Below are positions 23,324 to 31,743 of a stretch of 42,940 bases of DNA, in pieces (position 1 is the stretch's first letter; the number at the start of each line of letters is the position of its first letter). This DNA is from Lachnospiraceae bacterium (GTDB taxonomy: Bacteria; Bacillota; Clostridia; Lachnospirales; Lachnospiraceae): positions 1 to 42,940 of the forward strand of contig JAEERY010000038.1 of assembly GCA_016286035.1 (NCBI GenBank). Direction: 5' to 3'. Both the position numbers and the translations under genes were made by a program. The notes under the pieces were generated by a model that made no database searches, was not told where the DNA came from, and saw nothing but the letters and a program-made list of their open reading frames with translations.

Positions 23324-25400
23324 TCTCTTTACCCCGCTGATCCGAAGAACCCAATAAGCCAAACATAAGCCGCAAGTCCTGCATGATCGAATACTCCTGG
23401 ATATATACCATATCAAGCTTAAGAATGCTCTCAGCTTCCTTAACATCGCAGTCATCGGAAAGCTTTCTTAAACTTTTTCCGTAGCTTAATGCATAACCCG
23501 TATATCCCGGTTTAACTCTGAGTCTGTATATAAATCTGTTATCTTCACCTACAAGTCTTCTGTACATGCTCTCTTTCATAGGCTCTGGACCAATAAGAGA
23601 GATATGGCCTTTAAAAACATCCCACAGCATGGGAAGCGTACAACCGAATCCATCATAAGATAACATGTGTCTTTCAAATGTTCTGCCATCCTTTGACATG
23701 CATATGTCTCTCTTGATCGCATGACCGTTTTTGCTCCTGCTGATAAGCGATGCGATCAAAAGTACGGGAGAAGTGATAACTATAAGACCTAAAGAAACAC
23801 ATATATCGACCGCTCTCTTTATCAGACGCATTTCCCAGCTGACACTGTATTCCTTAAGTTCAAGGATAGGTGTATCCCACAGATCCATCTTTTCGAATCC
23901 GCGCATCAAAAGATCATCTACATCAGGGACTATGAACACTCTTATATAATGACTGTAGCAGAAATCCACTATCTCTTTTCTCTCAGTACCGTATACTCCG
24001 TAAAGAACCACGCAACCGTACCATCTTGAACACTCCGCTTCAACTGCATTTACTCCGCCTGACATAGACATGGTCTTCATGACCTTAAATCTGTCATTGC
24101 TGTCTTCAAATCTTCTTGCTATCTCATCAGCATTATCATAGTCATTTCCGTAGATTATAAGTGTCTCTCTGGGTGCAAATACCACCTGATATATATATCC
24201 CGCGAGAGCTGTCCACAAAAGAGTAAGAACGATCTGAACCAGATAGCACTGCATCAGAGCCTTGGGGGAAACCAGCCAGTTACGCATCAGAGATATCTGT
24301 GCATAAGATATAACATTTGTAAAAGCAAGAGCTATGATCTGGTTCCATGCGATCTGTCTTGTCTTTAAATATCCCATCTTCATGCTTCCGTTATTAACGG
24401 ACAGGAACCAAAGAATCATAAGATAGATCATTAGGATGAGCAAATGTCCCTTAAAATACAGCTTAAGACCGGGACCGAAGTTATATCCGTCCTGACTTAT
24501 AAACGGAGAACTTATCACCGGATAGTAAACCTTAAACCATGCAAATGCATATACAGCCGTATATATGAGCAGTCCTATCAAAGATAACTGCAGCACCGTA
24601 AATCTCTTTATTGACTCAAGATGTCTTCTTACACCGTCATCGAGAATTCTTCTGCTTGTTGCATGAAGTGCCCACAAAAGTATATGCCAAGCCGAACCTA
24701 TTACTCCGAGATCAGCCACCTGTCTGTAAAGTTTCCATATCCTCGTTATCGCCTTTCCCTTGTTTGAAGAAAGAGATGTTGCAGGTCTTCTGTATATGAC
24801 AAGCTGCTCATCCAGGCCGTAAATATCAATTCCTGATTTAAGAATCTTCCACCATGTGGCAGTATCCTCGGAACCGATGTTAGGCATCCTGATAAGTTCT
24901 TTATCTACTTTCTGTGTATCGATCAAAACAGTCGATGTGAAAATAATGGTTCTTGAAAGAGCCTTCTTATAGCTCATTTTCTTTGGAACTCTGACAACTT
25001 TTCCTGTCGGAGTTGCATTTTCATCACCAAACTGATATGAAGAACATACAAAACCGGCATCATGCTTATTCATGAACATGAGCTCATGTTCCAGTTTATG
25101 AGGATACCATACATCATCCGCATCAAGAAAAGCTATATATCTTCCTTTAGCAGCATCAATTCCGGTATTTCTGGCTTCTGCCGCACCTGCATTTTCAGTC
25201 TTTTCAATGAGACGTATCTTTGATGCAACAGAAGGATCAAGAGATGATATACACTGTTTTGTCCTTAATACACTGTCATCCTTGGATTTATCGTCAACAA
25301 GAATAAGTTCCCAGTCAGTATAAGTCTGAGCGGCAACCGTCTCTATGGTCTTTTCTATATATTCAGCTGCATTGTAAAGAGGAACAATTATACTGATCAT
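23310..25400 (-). CDS. GT2 glycosyltransferase fused to polyprenyl phosphoglycosyltransferase-like domain
   Basis: 696-residue fusion. Residues 1 to about 235 are a family 2 glycosyltransferase (ISIIVPLYNAAEYIEKTIE, LVDDKSKDDS, DADDVW). About 270-410 are four or more membrane segments. About 415-500 resemble the nucleotide-binding CoA_binding_3 region of WbaP/WcaJ proteins. About 508-690 match the phosphoglycosyltransferase domain (KRAVDICVSLGLIVITSP, LPMLWDVFKGHISLIGPEP, VKPGYTGYAL). The catalytic Asp-Glu that precedes LPQ in this family is replaced by Cys587-Thr588, the segment before it is shortened, and GPRP reads GPEP. Activity of this domain is therefore doubtful or altered. Its ATG overlaps the diguanylate cyclase stop by 4 bases (ATGA). 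Confidence 0.85.
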   Translation of the reverse strand: MISIIVPLYNAAEYIEKTIETVAAQTYTDWELILVDDKSKDDSVLRTKQCISSLDPSVASKIRLIEKTENAGAAEARNTGIDAAKGRYIAFLDADDVWYPHKLEHELMFMNKHDAGFVCSSYQFGDENATPTGKVVRVPKKMSYKKALSRTIIFTSTVLIDTQKVDKELIRMPNIGSEDTATWWKILKSGIDIYGLDEQLVIYRRPATSLSSNKGKAITRIWKLYRQVADLGVIGSAWHILLWALHATSRRILDDGVRRHLESIKRFTVLQLSLIGLLIYTAVYAFAWFKVYYPVISSPFISQDGYNFGPGLKLYFKGHLLILMIYLMILWFLSVNNGSMKMGYLKTRQIAWNQIIALAFTNVISYAQISLMRNWLVSPKALMQCYLVQIVLTLLWTALAGYIYQVVFAPRETLIIYGNDYDNADEIARRFEDSNDRFKVMKTMSMSGGVNAVEAECSRWYGCVVLYGVYGTERKEIVDFCYSHYIRVFIVPDVDDLLMRGFEKMDLWDTPILELKEYSVSWEMRLIKRAVDICVSLGLIVITSPVLLIASLISRSKNGHAIKRDICMSKDGRTFERHMLSYDGFGCTLPMLWDVFKGHISLIGPEPMKESMYRRLVGEDNRFIYRLRVKPGYTGYALSYGKSLRKLSDDCDVKEAESILKLDMVYIQEYSIMQDLRLMFGLLGSSDQRGKESETG

Positions 25401-26476
25401 CCTTTTAACTCCCTCTTGTTGGTGTACATACGCTCATCAGCCCGTGCTAAACAGTCTTCAACAGGCTCTTTGCCGTCCCACATTGAGTATCCTATCGCAA
25501 ACGTATATCTTGATTTGCGCATATTTGCTTTGATCCTGTCAGCGCACATCTTAACCTCATCTTCGGACATATCCATACAGATGACTTCAAATTCGTCTCC
25601 GCCTATCCTGTAGAGCTTGCATCTTGTATCCAGGGCCAGTCTCACATTGTGAGCTATGGTCTTTATTGCATTATCACCGCCCGCATGTCCTTCCGTATCA
25701 TTGATCTTCTTAAGATCGTTAAGATCGATGGACATGATACCTACTCTGTTACCCTCTTTTAATCTCTTAAGATCAGCATAAAAGCTGGTACGGTTAAGTG
25801 CATCCGTAAGACTGTCAAACTTAAAATACTCTATATGGATGCAAAGGTAATAGAATGTCACATCCATAGCAATGACACCTATCAGTATTCCTTTAAGTTT
25901 AAATACCAGCTCACATATCGTTCCGAGTATGGCCAGCGTGACTGTCATTATGATTACAGCCGATTCACATCTTCTGTCATGTCTTATCGATATATGTATC
26001 GCATAAACATACATAAACACTGCATAAACCATCATGACTATATGCGGTGTATAAGATAAAGGTCCTCTTATTATCGATCCGTCTTGGGCATATGACATGA
26101 AAAGATCCGAAAAAAGCGCCAGACACGTTATCAAAAGATTGACCACGGCAGGTATATACAGGATTGTCTTAAGAACGGTTCTTGCACTGTTCCTGAAAGC
26201 TATCCCGATAAGTGAAGCCATTATGAATATACGCAGATTATACCCAAGGATTGCTGTAATGACATGAAGCATTCCAGTCGGATTGGTCGAAAAGGCATAA
26301 TAATCCGCATTGTCGGTTATTATAAGACCAAAGAGCATAGCCAGAACCGGCATGAAATATGCAGTAAGTTCGTGCTCATATGCATTATTGAACGCAAGAA
26401 ACACTATCAGAAAAATGATTATGCATATAGGTATGAAATTGATCTGAACGATATCCTGCAAAAAAGCATCGAACAT
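25397..26476 (-). CDS. Membrane diguanylate cyclase in the polysaccharide operon
   Basis: 359-residue protein with a polytopic N-terminal half (about 7-8 hydrophobic segments, 1-195) and a C-terminal GGDEF domain (about 200-359). The active site is RIGGDEFEVI (GGDEF 292-296), with SLTDALNRTSF and the substrate helix DLNDLKKINDTEGHAGGD intact, so it should make c-di-GMP. The RxxD inhibitory site is absent. The start at 26476 (MFDAFL) has a GAGGGG site. The gene ends inside the start of the GT2-phosphoglycosyltransferase gene (ATGA), which suggests stoichiometric coupling. No c-di-GMP receptor (PilZ) is seen in the window. Confidence 0.9.
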   Translation of the reverse strand: MFDAFLQDIVQINFIPICIIIFLIVFLAFNNAYEHELTAYFMPVLAMLFGLIITDNADYYAFSTNPTGMLHVITAILGYNLRIFIMASLIGIAFRNSARTVLKTILYIPAVVNLLITCLALFSDLFMSYAQDGSIIRGPLSYTPHIVMMVYAVFMYVYAIHISIRHDRRCESAVIIMTVTLAILGTICELVFKLKGILIGVIAMDVTFYYLCIHIEYFKFDSLTDALNRTSFYADLKRLKEGNRVGIMSIDLNDLKKINDTEGHAGGDNAIKTIAHNVRLALDTRCKLYRIGGDEFEVICMDMSEDEVKMCADRIKANMRKSRYTFAIGYSMWDGKEPVEDCLARADERMYTNKRELKG

Positions 26477-26504
26477 ATCATAACCCCTCAAAATCACCTT
26501 AAGC

Positions 26505-28931
26505 TTATCTGTCTAAAATAATATCCCTGTAGAGTTCTTCCACTCTGTCAACCATATCCTTTAATCTGTATTTGTTGCAAACAAAATCTGCGGCATTTTC
26601 TTTATAGTTCCTTACAAGTTTTGGATCAGCTATCAGCTGAATCATCTTTGCTTTAAGATCTTCTATATCGGAATGCTTAAATATGACTCCGTGATCTTCG
26701 ACCACTTCCGCACACTCATCGATATCGGATACCAGACAGCAATTGCCATAGCTTAATGCTTCCAGGAGTGAAAGCGGCATTCCTTCGACATCAGAAGGCA
26801 GAACATATATATAAGCATTGCTGTAAAGTTCTTCTCTAAGATCGCCATCCACAAAACCTGTAAATATGATCCTCTCATCATCTCCTGCAAGCCATTTCAT
26901 GTCATCTACAAAGGTATCGGTATCGGAGCTTCCGCCCGCTATAACAAGCTTCTTGTCACATTCCATATCCTTATATGCCCTTATAAGATACTCAATACCC
27001 TTTTCGGGAACAAGGCGGCCTAAAAACAGGATGTAATCATCTCCCTTAAGTCCCCATTTGTCTGTTATTATCTTTGCACTCTTCTTTTCACAGTGCTCTA
27101 CCGCATTTGCTATATAGACAGTCTTTCTTTCATATTTATCCATGAAATATCTCTGGACCGCACGGCTTAAAACTATCATCTCATCGGAATACTCAACCGC
27201 ATTTCTCTCACCCAGAAGCAATGCCTGCTTTGCCATCTTACCCCATTTAACACGCTGATGATCAAGTCCGTGAACATGGCATATAACCCTCTTACCGGCG
27301 ATCTTGGGTATCCAGCAAAACAGTGACGGTCCTTCCGCATGTACATGTACAACGTCATAATCACCGACAGCACTTAAGATAGATGCAAAGAAAGCCGATG
27401 TCATGGCGGCAAGACCTTTTACCTCTATGATGGGAACATACTTCATACTTACGCCTTCCCACTCATCCACCATGGGTACATCAAACTCTTTCCCGCTCAC
27501 ATGATGCCCTTTTCTGTTAATACAGGTCACCTTATGTCCTTCAAGCGCCATTCCTCTTGCAAGTTCTCTTGATACGACCTCTACACCGCCCTCATTCGTA
27601 AGAGCATTCTTCTGACCGAATACCGCTATTTTAAGATTCTTCCTTGTTCTTAATTCCTCTGCCTTTTTATCCGTGAAATTTAAGTCTCTCAGTCCCAGAT
27701 ATGCGCCTATAAATGCCCAGAGTATAAAAGCAGTACTGTCCCAGTACTGAAGATCAAAGACAAAACCCATAGCCAGAATTGAAAGCACTATAAGACCAGT
27801 TCTTCTTTGCATCTTCTCACTGCCGCATATGTAGTAATACAGGCAATGAACAGCCACCAGAATGAGTAATGCACATCCAATCACACCGTAATCATACAGC
27901 ATTGATATAAATATGTTCTTGGTTCCAAGAGGTGTTACCTCATTCATTGCAACAAGTGAGGGAACTTGTTCTATAGCCTTTGTCGCACTGTCATAGCCTC
28001 TTCCAAGCAGAATCTGAACAAATGATCCTTCGGAAAACTTTGAAAATATATATTCCCATGCACTCAATCTGTATGATGTATTTATGCCCGCACCTTTCGA
28101 ACCTAAAAAGTCAGAAAGGACTCTTTGTATCAGCATCACAATCGTATATCTGTTGATATAGGCTACTATAGCCAAAAGGATAAGAGCTCCCGATGCTATG
28201 ATCTTATCACCGCTTGATGTCTTTGGAGATATCTCCTGTTTTGTCTCATGTCTTATTAATCTGATCAGGTAAAACAGGAAAAAAGCACCCGCCAAGACTA
28301 TAAGAGTTGCTCTTGAAGCCGATATCCATATCGCACTTATGCCTATAAGAGTACATAAGAATCTTAAGAAACGATTGTCGATATATAAAAAACATAAAAG
28401 TGTAAATACCAGATAAGCACATGCTGCAGGGATCGGGTGTAAATATACACCTACCAGTTTTGTCGAGAACATGCCGAAAGCCTGTGCAGCACCACTGAAA
28501 TACTCAACAGCTGCATTTTCTCCCGTCACATGCCACAGTATTGCCACAAACAGAAATACCGCTATAAGTGCGCAGAGCTTTCCGAACGAAGCAAGGATGG
28601 ACTTTCTTCCTTCCGTTGCAACACTGTAACCCGCAAATACCATAAATAGAGCCGAAATCGGCATCCCAAGCGATGAAAGGCCGTCACCTCTTAAAAGAAA
28701 ACCTACAATACTTATGATCGCAAGTATCAATATGACATAATATCTTCTTATAAACTGTGAAAATACGATAAGATTGCTTATAAAGCCTGATATGACACAG
28801 ACCATAAATACGACTATTGCCTGTGCGTAACCGTTACAGCTATAGCCTATAAGAGTGAGCAATACAGAAAACGCAAACCCCCAAATAAGATAATCCTGCA
28901 GGATATTTTTTCTCAAGCCTTTAACATTCAT
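26505..28931 (-). CDS. Wzy/O-antigen-ligase-like membrane domain fused to GT4 glycosyltransferase
   Basis: 808-residue fusion. Residues about 1-415 are a polytopic membrane region resembling Wzy polymerases or WaaL ligases (ISASRATLIVLAGAFFL near 205, large loop with FSEGSFVQILLGRGYDSA). Residues about 430-808 are a GT4 glycosyltransferase: KIAVFGQKNALTNEGGVEVV, VVHVHAEG, HVHGLDHQRVKW, FLGRLVPEKGIEYLI and the EGMPLSLLE donor-binding motif (EX7E). The ATG at 28931 has a weak AGG site. A terminator lies just upstream, so read-through or a promoter inside pseF is needed. One polypeptide could add a sugar in the cytoplasm and polymerise or ligate the chain outside (inference). Confidence 0.88.
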   Translation of the reverse strand: MNVKGLRKNILQDYLIWGFAFSVLLTLIGYSCNGYAQAIVVFMVCVISGFISNLIVFSQFIRRYYVILILAIISIVGFLLRGDGLSSLGMPISALFMVFAGYSVATEGRKSILASFGKLCALIAVFLFVAILWHVTGENAAVEYFSGAAQAFGMFSTKLVGVYLHPIPAACAYLVFTLLCFLYIDNRFLRFLCTLIGISAIWISASRATLIVLAGAFFLFYLIRLIRHETKQEISPKTSSGDKIIASGALILLAIVAYINRYTIVMLIQRVLSDFLGSKGAGINTSYRLSAWEYIFSKFSEGSFVQILLGRGYDSATKAIEQVPSLVAMNEVTPLGTKNIFISMLYDYGVIGCALLILVAVHCLYYYICGSEKMQRRTGLIVLSILAMGFVFDLQYWDSTAFILWAFIGAYLGLRDLNFTDKKAEELRTRKNLKIAVFGQKNALTNEGGVEVVSRELARGMALEGHKVTCINRKGHHVSGKEFDVPMVDEWEGVSMKYVPIIEVKGLAAMTSAFFASILSAVGDYDVVHVHAEGPSLFCWIPKIAGKRVICHVHGLDHQRVKWGKMAKQALLLGERNAVEYSDEMIVLSRAVQRYFMDKYERKTVYIANAVEHCEKKSAKIITDKWGLKGDDYILFLGRLVPEKGIEYLIRAYKDMECDKKLVIAGGSSDTDTFVDDMKWLAGDDERIIFTGFVDGDLREELYSNAYIYVLPSDVEGMPLSLLEALSYGNCCLVSDIDECAEVVEDHGVIFKHSDIEDLKAKMIQLIADPKLVRNYKENAADFVCNKYRLKDMVDRVEELYRDIILDR

Positions 28932-28956
28932 GTTGTACCTACAAAACAATAAATTT

Positions 28957-29002
28957 AAAAAACTGCATACATAGATATTTTACCATCTAAATGCATGCAG
29001 TT
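28957..29002 (-). terminator. Terminator after pseF-type gene
   Basis: A long imperfect stem (AACTGCAT ... ATGCAGTT extended by a bulged second helix) followed by six T residues on the minus strand, 18 bases past the stop. No promoter is visible between it and the next gene, so it may be partial. Confidence 0.75.
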
Positions 29003-29019
29003 CAATGAATATACTCTTA

Positions 29020-29709
29020 TTAAGCTTTATTTATTGCCGTGAACTTGGCTTCCGCTATAGCCCAGTCAGACATGGTATCTATATCCTGTACTTCCTCCTC
29101 CGGAACAATATAGGGAACAGTATGCGGCAATATCATCGAATGATGTTCTTTAAGGCCCTCACATGAACAGATATAGAACTGACCGCAGTCATGATATATC
29201 GGTTCAAGATCCTGACTTCTTGCTCTCTCATACTCAGGATACTGATATTTAACCATACCATCCCTTATAACAAAGGCTCTCTGTGGCGGAAAATCATATT
29301 TGACTACGGAAAGCAATGCTTCAGCTTTTTCTTTCTCAATAAGCGCTTTTGCTTCAGAAAGCTTTTTTGCAGTAACAAAAGGTGCTGTCGGATATATGCA
29401 GGCAACATAATCAAAGTCTTTTCCCTGCTTTTCATACTCATCTATAACTTCAAGTATCACATCCGCAGTCGTTGCAAAATCATTGCTTGTAGTTTCAGAG
29501 CGCAAAAACGGAACACTTGCCCCGTATTCTTTTGCTATCTGAGCGATCTCTTCACTGTCTGTAGAGACCATGACTTCATCAAAAGCCTTACTTTCTATAG
29601 CAGCCCTGATACTGTATGCTATGATCGGCTTACCGCAAAACTCTTTTATATTCTTTTTTGGTATTCTTTTTGAACCGCCTCTTGCGGTTATGATCGCAAG
29701 TGTCTTCAT
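29020..29709 (-). CDS. pseF: Acylneuraminate (pseudaminic acid-type) cytidylyltransferase
   Basis: 229-residue enzyme that activates a nonulosonic acid with CTP. The N-terminal nucleotide-binding motif is AIITARGGSKRIPKKNIK, followed by GKPIIAYSI, STDSEEIAQIAKEYGA and IYPTAPF. The YHDCGQFYIC segment (about 180-190) is typical of PseF. The other pse biosynthetic genes are not in this window, so the sugar must be made elsewhere; legionaminic acid or another acylneuraminate is also possible. Its start overlaps the stop of the superoxide reductase gene by one base (TAATG). Confidence 0.88.
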   Translation of the reverse strand: MKTLAIITARGGSKRIPKKNIKEFCGKPIIAYSIRAAIESKAFDEVMVSTDSEEIAQIAKEYGASVPFLRSETTSNDFATTADVILEVIDEYEKQGKDFDYVACIYPTAPFVTAKKLSEAKALIEKEKAEALLSVVKYDFPPQRAFVIRDGMVKYQYPEYERARSQDLEPIYHDCGQFYICSCEGLKEHHSMILPHTVPYIVPEEEVQDIDTMSDWAIAEAKFTAINKA

Positions 29710-30041
29710 TATACAGAAGCCTTCCAGAGTCCATGAAGATTGCAGTATTCATATGCAGCTACAACCTGACCCGAAACTTTAAATTCCGCTTCAGGCTTTT
29801 CGCCAGGCTTAAGTTCCTTCTTTTCATATCCGTCAGCCGTCTCAAGAACAATCCATTCAATGTAATGAGCTTCAAGCATGGGATGTTCAACAGAACCAAC
29901 TTTTACGATAACCTTATCGCCATCTTTTTCTATAACCGGCACATGCTTCTCATATGCACCGTCGGTAGTATTGGGTATGATCTCCTCACCCGAAAGGTTT
30001 TCGCCTATCTCAATCTTTTCACCAACTTTATAAAACTTCAT
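29709..30041 (-). CDS. Superoxide reductase (neelaredoxin/desulfoferrodoxin C-terminal type)
   Basis: 110-residue non-heme iron protein that reduces superoxide to peroxide in anaerobes. Iron ligands are visible: His in [18 protein letters not shown] (two His) and CNLHGLW (Cys and His). It lacks the N-terminal desulforedoxin domain of longer desulfoferrodoxins, so it is the single-iron form. The start ATG has a strong AAAGGAGG site. A stop-start overlap couples it to pseF, an unusual partner. Confidence 0.92.
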   Translation of the reverse strand: MKFYKVGEKIEIGENLSGEEIIPNTTDGAYEKHVPVIEKDGDKVIVKVGSVEHPMLEAHYIEWIVLETADGYEKKELKPGEKPEAEFKVSGQVVAAYEYCNLHGLWKASV

Positions 30042-30078
30042 ATCTGCAACCTCCTTTTAATCTTGATCATCTATACAC

Positions 30079-30084
30079 AATATA
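30079..30084 (-). promoter_or_regulatory. Possible extended -10 for superoxide reductase-pseF
   Basis: TGGTATATT on the minus strand, 38 bases before the start codon and just after a terminator. No clear -35. Confidence 0.4.
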
Positions 30085-30111
30085 CCACAAATCATTTGAT
30101 TCTTATATATC

Positions 30112-30136
30112 AAAAAAACAGCTAAACGCTGTTTTT
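30112..30136 (-). terminator. Rho-independent terminator overlapping the NUDIX stop
   Basis: Stem AAAAACAGC with GCTGTTTTT around a TAAAC loop on the plus strand, with T runs on both sides, so it could work in both directions. On the minus strand it ends the NUDIX gene. Confidence 0.85.
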
Positions 30137-30683
30137 ATGATCCAAGTATTCTTGCAACCCGTAATATAAGATGCGCCGAACTGTTAGCATTGATCTTTCC
30201 AGATAAGACCATATCAACAGCATCTTTTATATCAACCTTATCTACTGTCAGATGTTCATGCTCATCTAGACTCTGTTCACTGACATGTACACAGTTCTTT
30301 GCCATGAACAGATGCATTCTGTTTGTAAGCTTTGATGTTGATTCCCATGTAGGTCCAAAATATGTCCAGTCTTCAGATACATATCCCGTCTCTTCAAGCA
30401 GTTCCCTCTTAGCTACAGTCAAAGGATCACTTTCTCCCTTATCAAACATACCTGCAGGACATTCTATAACATCTTCACCGCATGAATATCTGAACTCTTT
30501 CTTTAACAATATCTTTCCATCAGCTGTTATAGCAGCGACCATTGCCGCATCAGGAATCGTTACGGTATAGAAGTCTTCTATCACTGCTCCGTCAGGCAGC
30601 TTTACTTCATCCTTCTTAACCGTCACATGGAATTCATCTATTATCTTTTCAGATTTTATTGTTTCCCAGGTCATAATAGCCAT
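30135..30683 (-). CDS. NUDIX hydrolase, ADP-ribose pyrophosphatase-like
   Basis: About 182 residues. The NUDIX box reads GMFDKGESDPLTVAKRELLEETGY; the catalytic core REL-x-EETG is intact, with one extra residue between the first Glu and the Arg compared with the standard spacing. Upstream PAG context (ECPAGMF) is typical of ADP-ribose pyrophosphatases. The start is uncertain: ATG at 30683 (or 30674) fits family N-termini, while the frame is open back to an ATG at 30728; none has a strong ribosome-binding site. It follows the AbiH-like gene closely. Confidence 0.88.
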   Translation of the reverse strand: MAIMTWETIKSEKIIDEFHVTVKKDEVKLPDGAVIEDFYTVTIPDAAMVAAITADGKILLKKEFRYSCGEDVIECPAGMFDKGESDPLTVAKRELLEETGYVSEDWTYFGPTWESTSKLTNRMHLFMAKNCVHVSEQSLDEHEHLTVDKVDIKDAVDMVLSGKINANSSAHLILRVARILGS

Positions 30684-30735
30684 GTACTCATATATATAAA
30701 CAACTAACTGACCAGATTTGATATGCATCCAGTCA

Positions 30736-31635
30736 TCAAATATCGTTTGAATTCAGAAATTCATGTGGACACTTTAGAAGCTTTCCCCACTCGTCAATTT
30801 CTTTTATGTTCATCTCATGGACAAATACGCGTGCAAATTTCATTTGATTAATAGCATCGATCAAGCTTATATCACCATACGGAGAAACACCAAATACATC
30901 TATCTCATCAATGCTATTAAGATCCTTATATATCTCTCTTGGACTTATAGGGCATAAATTTTCTCCTGGAAATATTCTATCACTTGGAAATATTCCAGCA
31001 ATACAAATCAAATCTTGTTTTTTTATTCCTTCAGGTGCAAACACATATTTGAACGGATCAAATAAAACAGCGTTTCCCTTAAGTTTCATCTTTTCAATAG
31101 CAGCTTTATACTCCGAACCCCCGTATTTAGCCGTATTATAAAAGAATGCATTAGGTACGTCCTGCAAATCATTGTAAACAATTTTGCCATGTAACGGAAT
31201 ACAGATGTTCCTGTCATCCCAAAATTCGACGTAATTCAAAGTGAATACTCTATCATATTTTACTATATCGGGCAATTTCGTTAAATCAATATTCGGTTTT
31301 ATAAGCCCTTCGTTATCATAGAAAATCGATAGCAACGCTATGCTGGTAATTAACTCCTGTAACATATACTCATTATTTACAGACCATATGGGACAATCAT
31401 TAATATCCTTAATATATGAATAGAGATATCCAGCTAATGCCTCGATATTGGAATCTTTATGCTCCTCGAACAGTTCGTTAATAACATCTTCTGTTAGACT
31501 AACAGAAAACATCGCTTCGTACATATCGGAATATCTTTTTATATTAGCAACAAATCTATCGAAAATCTTACTAGTAGAAAATTGTTCTATATCAAATCTT
31601 AAATTCAGTCCATTACCAAATAATATTCCTCGCAA
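30736..31635 (-). CDS. AbiH/SIR2-like putative phage-defence protein
   Basis: 299-residue AT-rich gene. The N-terminus has ILFGNGLNLRF, close to the GNGxDL motif that opens AbiH-family abortive infection proteins. A VFTLNYVEFW segment (about 148-157) and PLHGKI (about 166-171) match the FNYT and HG motifs shared by AbiH and SIR2-like proteins, and IDVFGVSPYGD (about 255-265) looks like the last Rossmann strand. The start codon is TTG at 31635 with a GGAG site 10 bases upstream; no in-frame ATG gives a complete N-terminus. It lies between a radical SAM gene and a NUDIX gene. NAD-related activity is inference. Confidence 0.65.
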   Translation of the reverse strand: MRGILFGNGLNLRFDIEQFSTSKIFDRFVANIKRYSDMYEAMFSVSLTEDVINELFEEHKDSNIEALAGYLYSYIKDINDCPIWSVNNEYMLQELITSIALLSIFYDNEGLIKPNIDLTKLPDIVKYDRVFTLNYVEFWDDRNICIPLHGKIVYNDLQDVPNAFFYNTAKYGGSEYKAAIEKMKLKGNAVLFDPFKYVFAPEGIKKQDLICIAGIFPSDRIFPGENLCPISPREIYKDLNSIDEIDVFGVSPYGDISLIDAINQMKFARVFVHEMNIKEIDEWGKLLKCPHEFLNSNDI

Positions 31636-31743
31636 GTCTTAACATCTCCAAATCCGATTACGAAAGCGACAACATTACCTTTGCATAAAGAATTCTTTCA
31701 GAATCAAACAAATTCAATATGTCTTACTGTATTTCTATCATAC

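Noticed and set aside
23324-23455. Longer N-terminus of the nuclease-ATPase
   Set aside because: It would read deep into the transferase gene in another frame and has no supporting ribosome-binding site.
21797-30041. A complete Wzx/Wzy capsule locus
   Set aside because: No flippase, chain-length regulator or full set of glycosyltransferases is present; only a partial set of polysaccharide genes can be supported.
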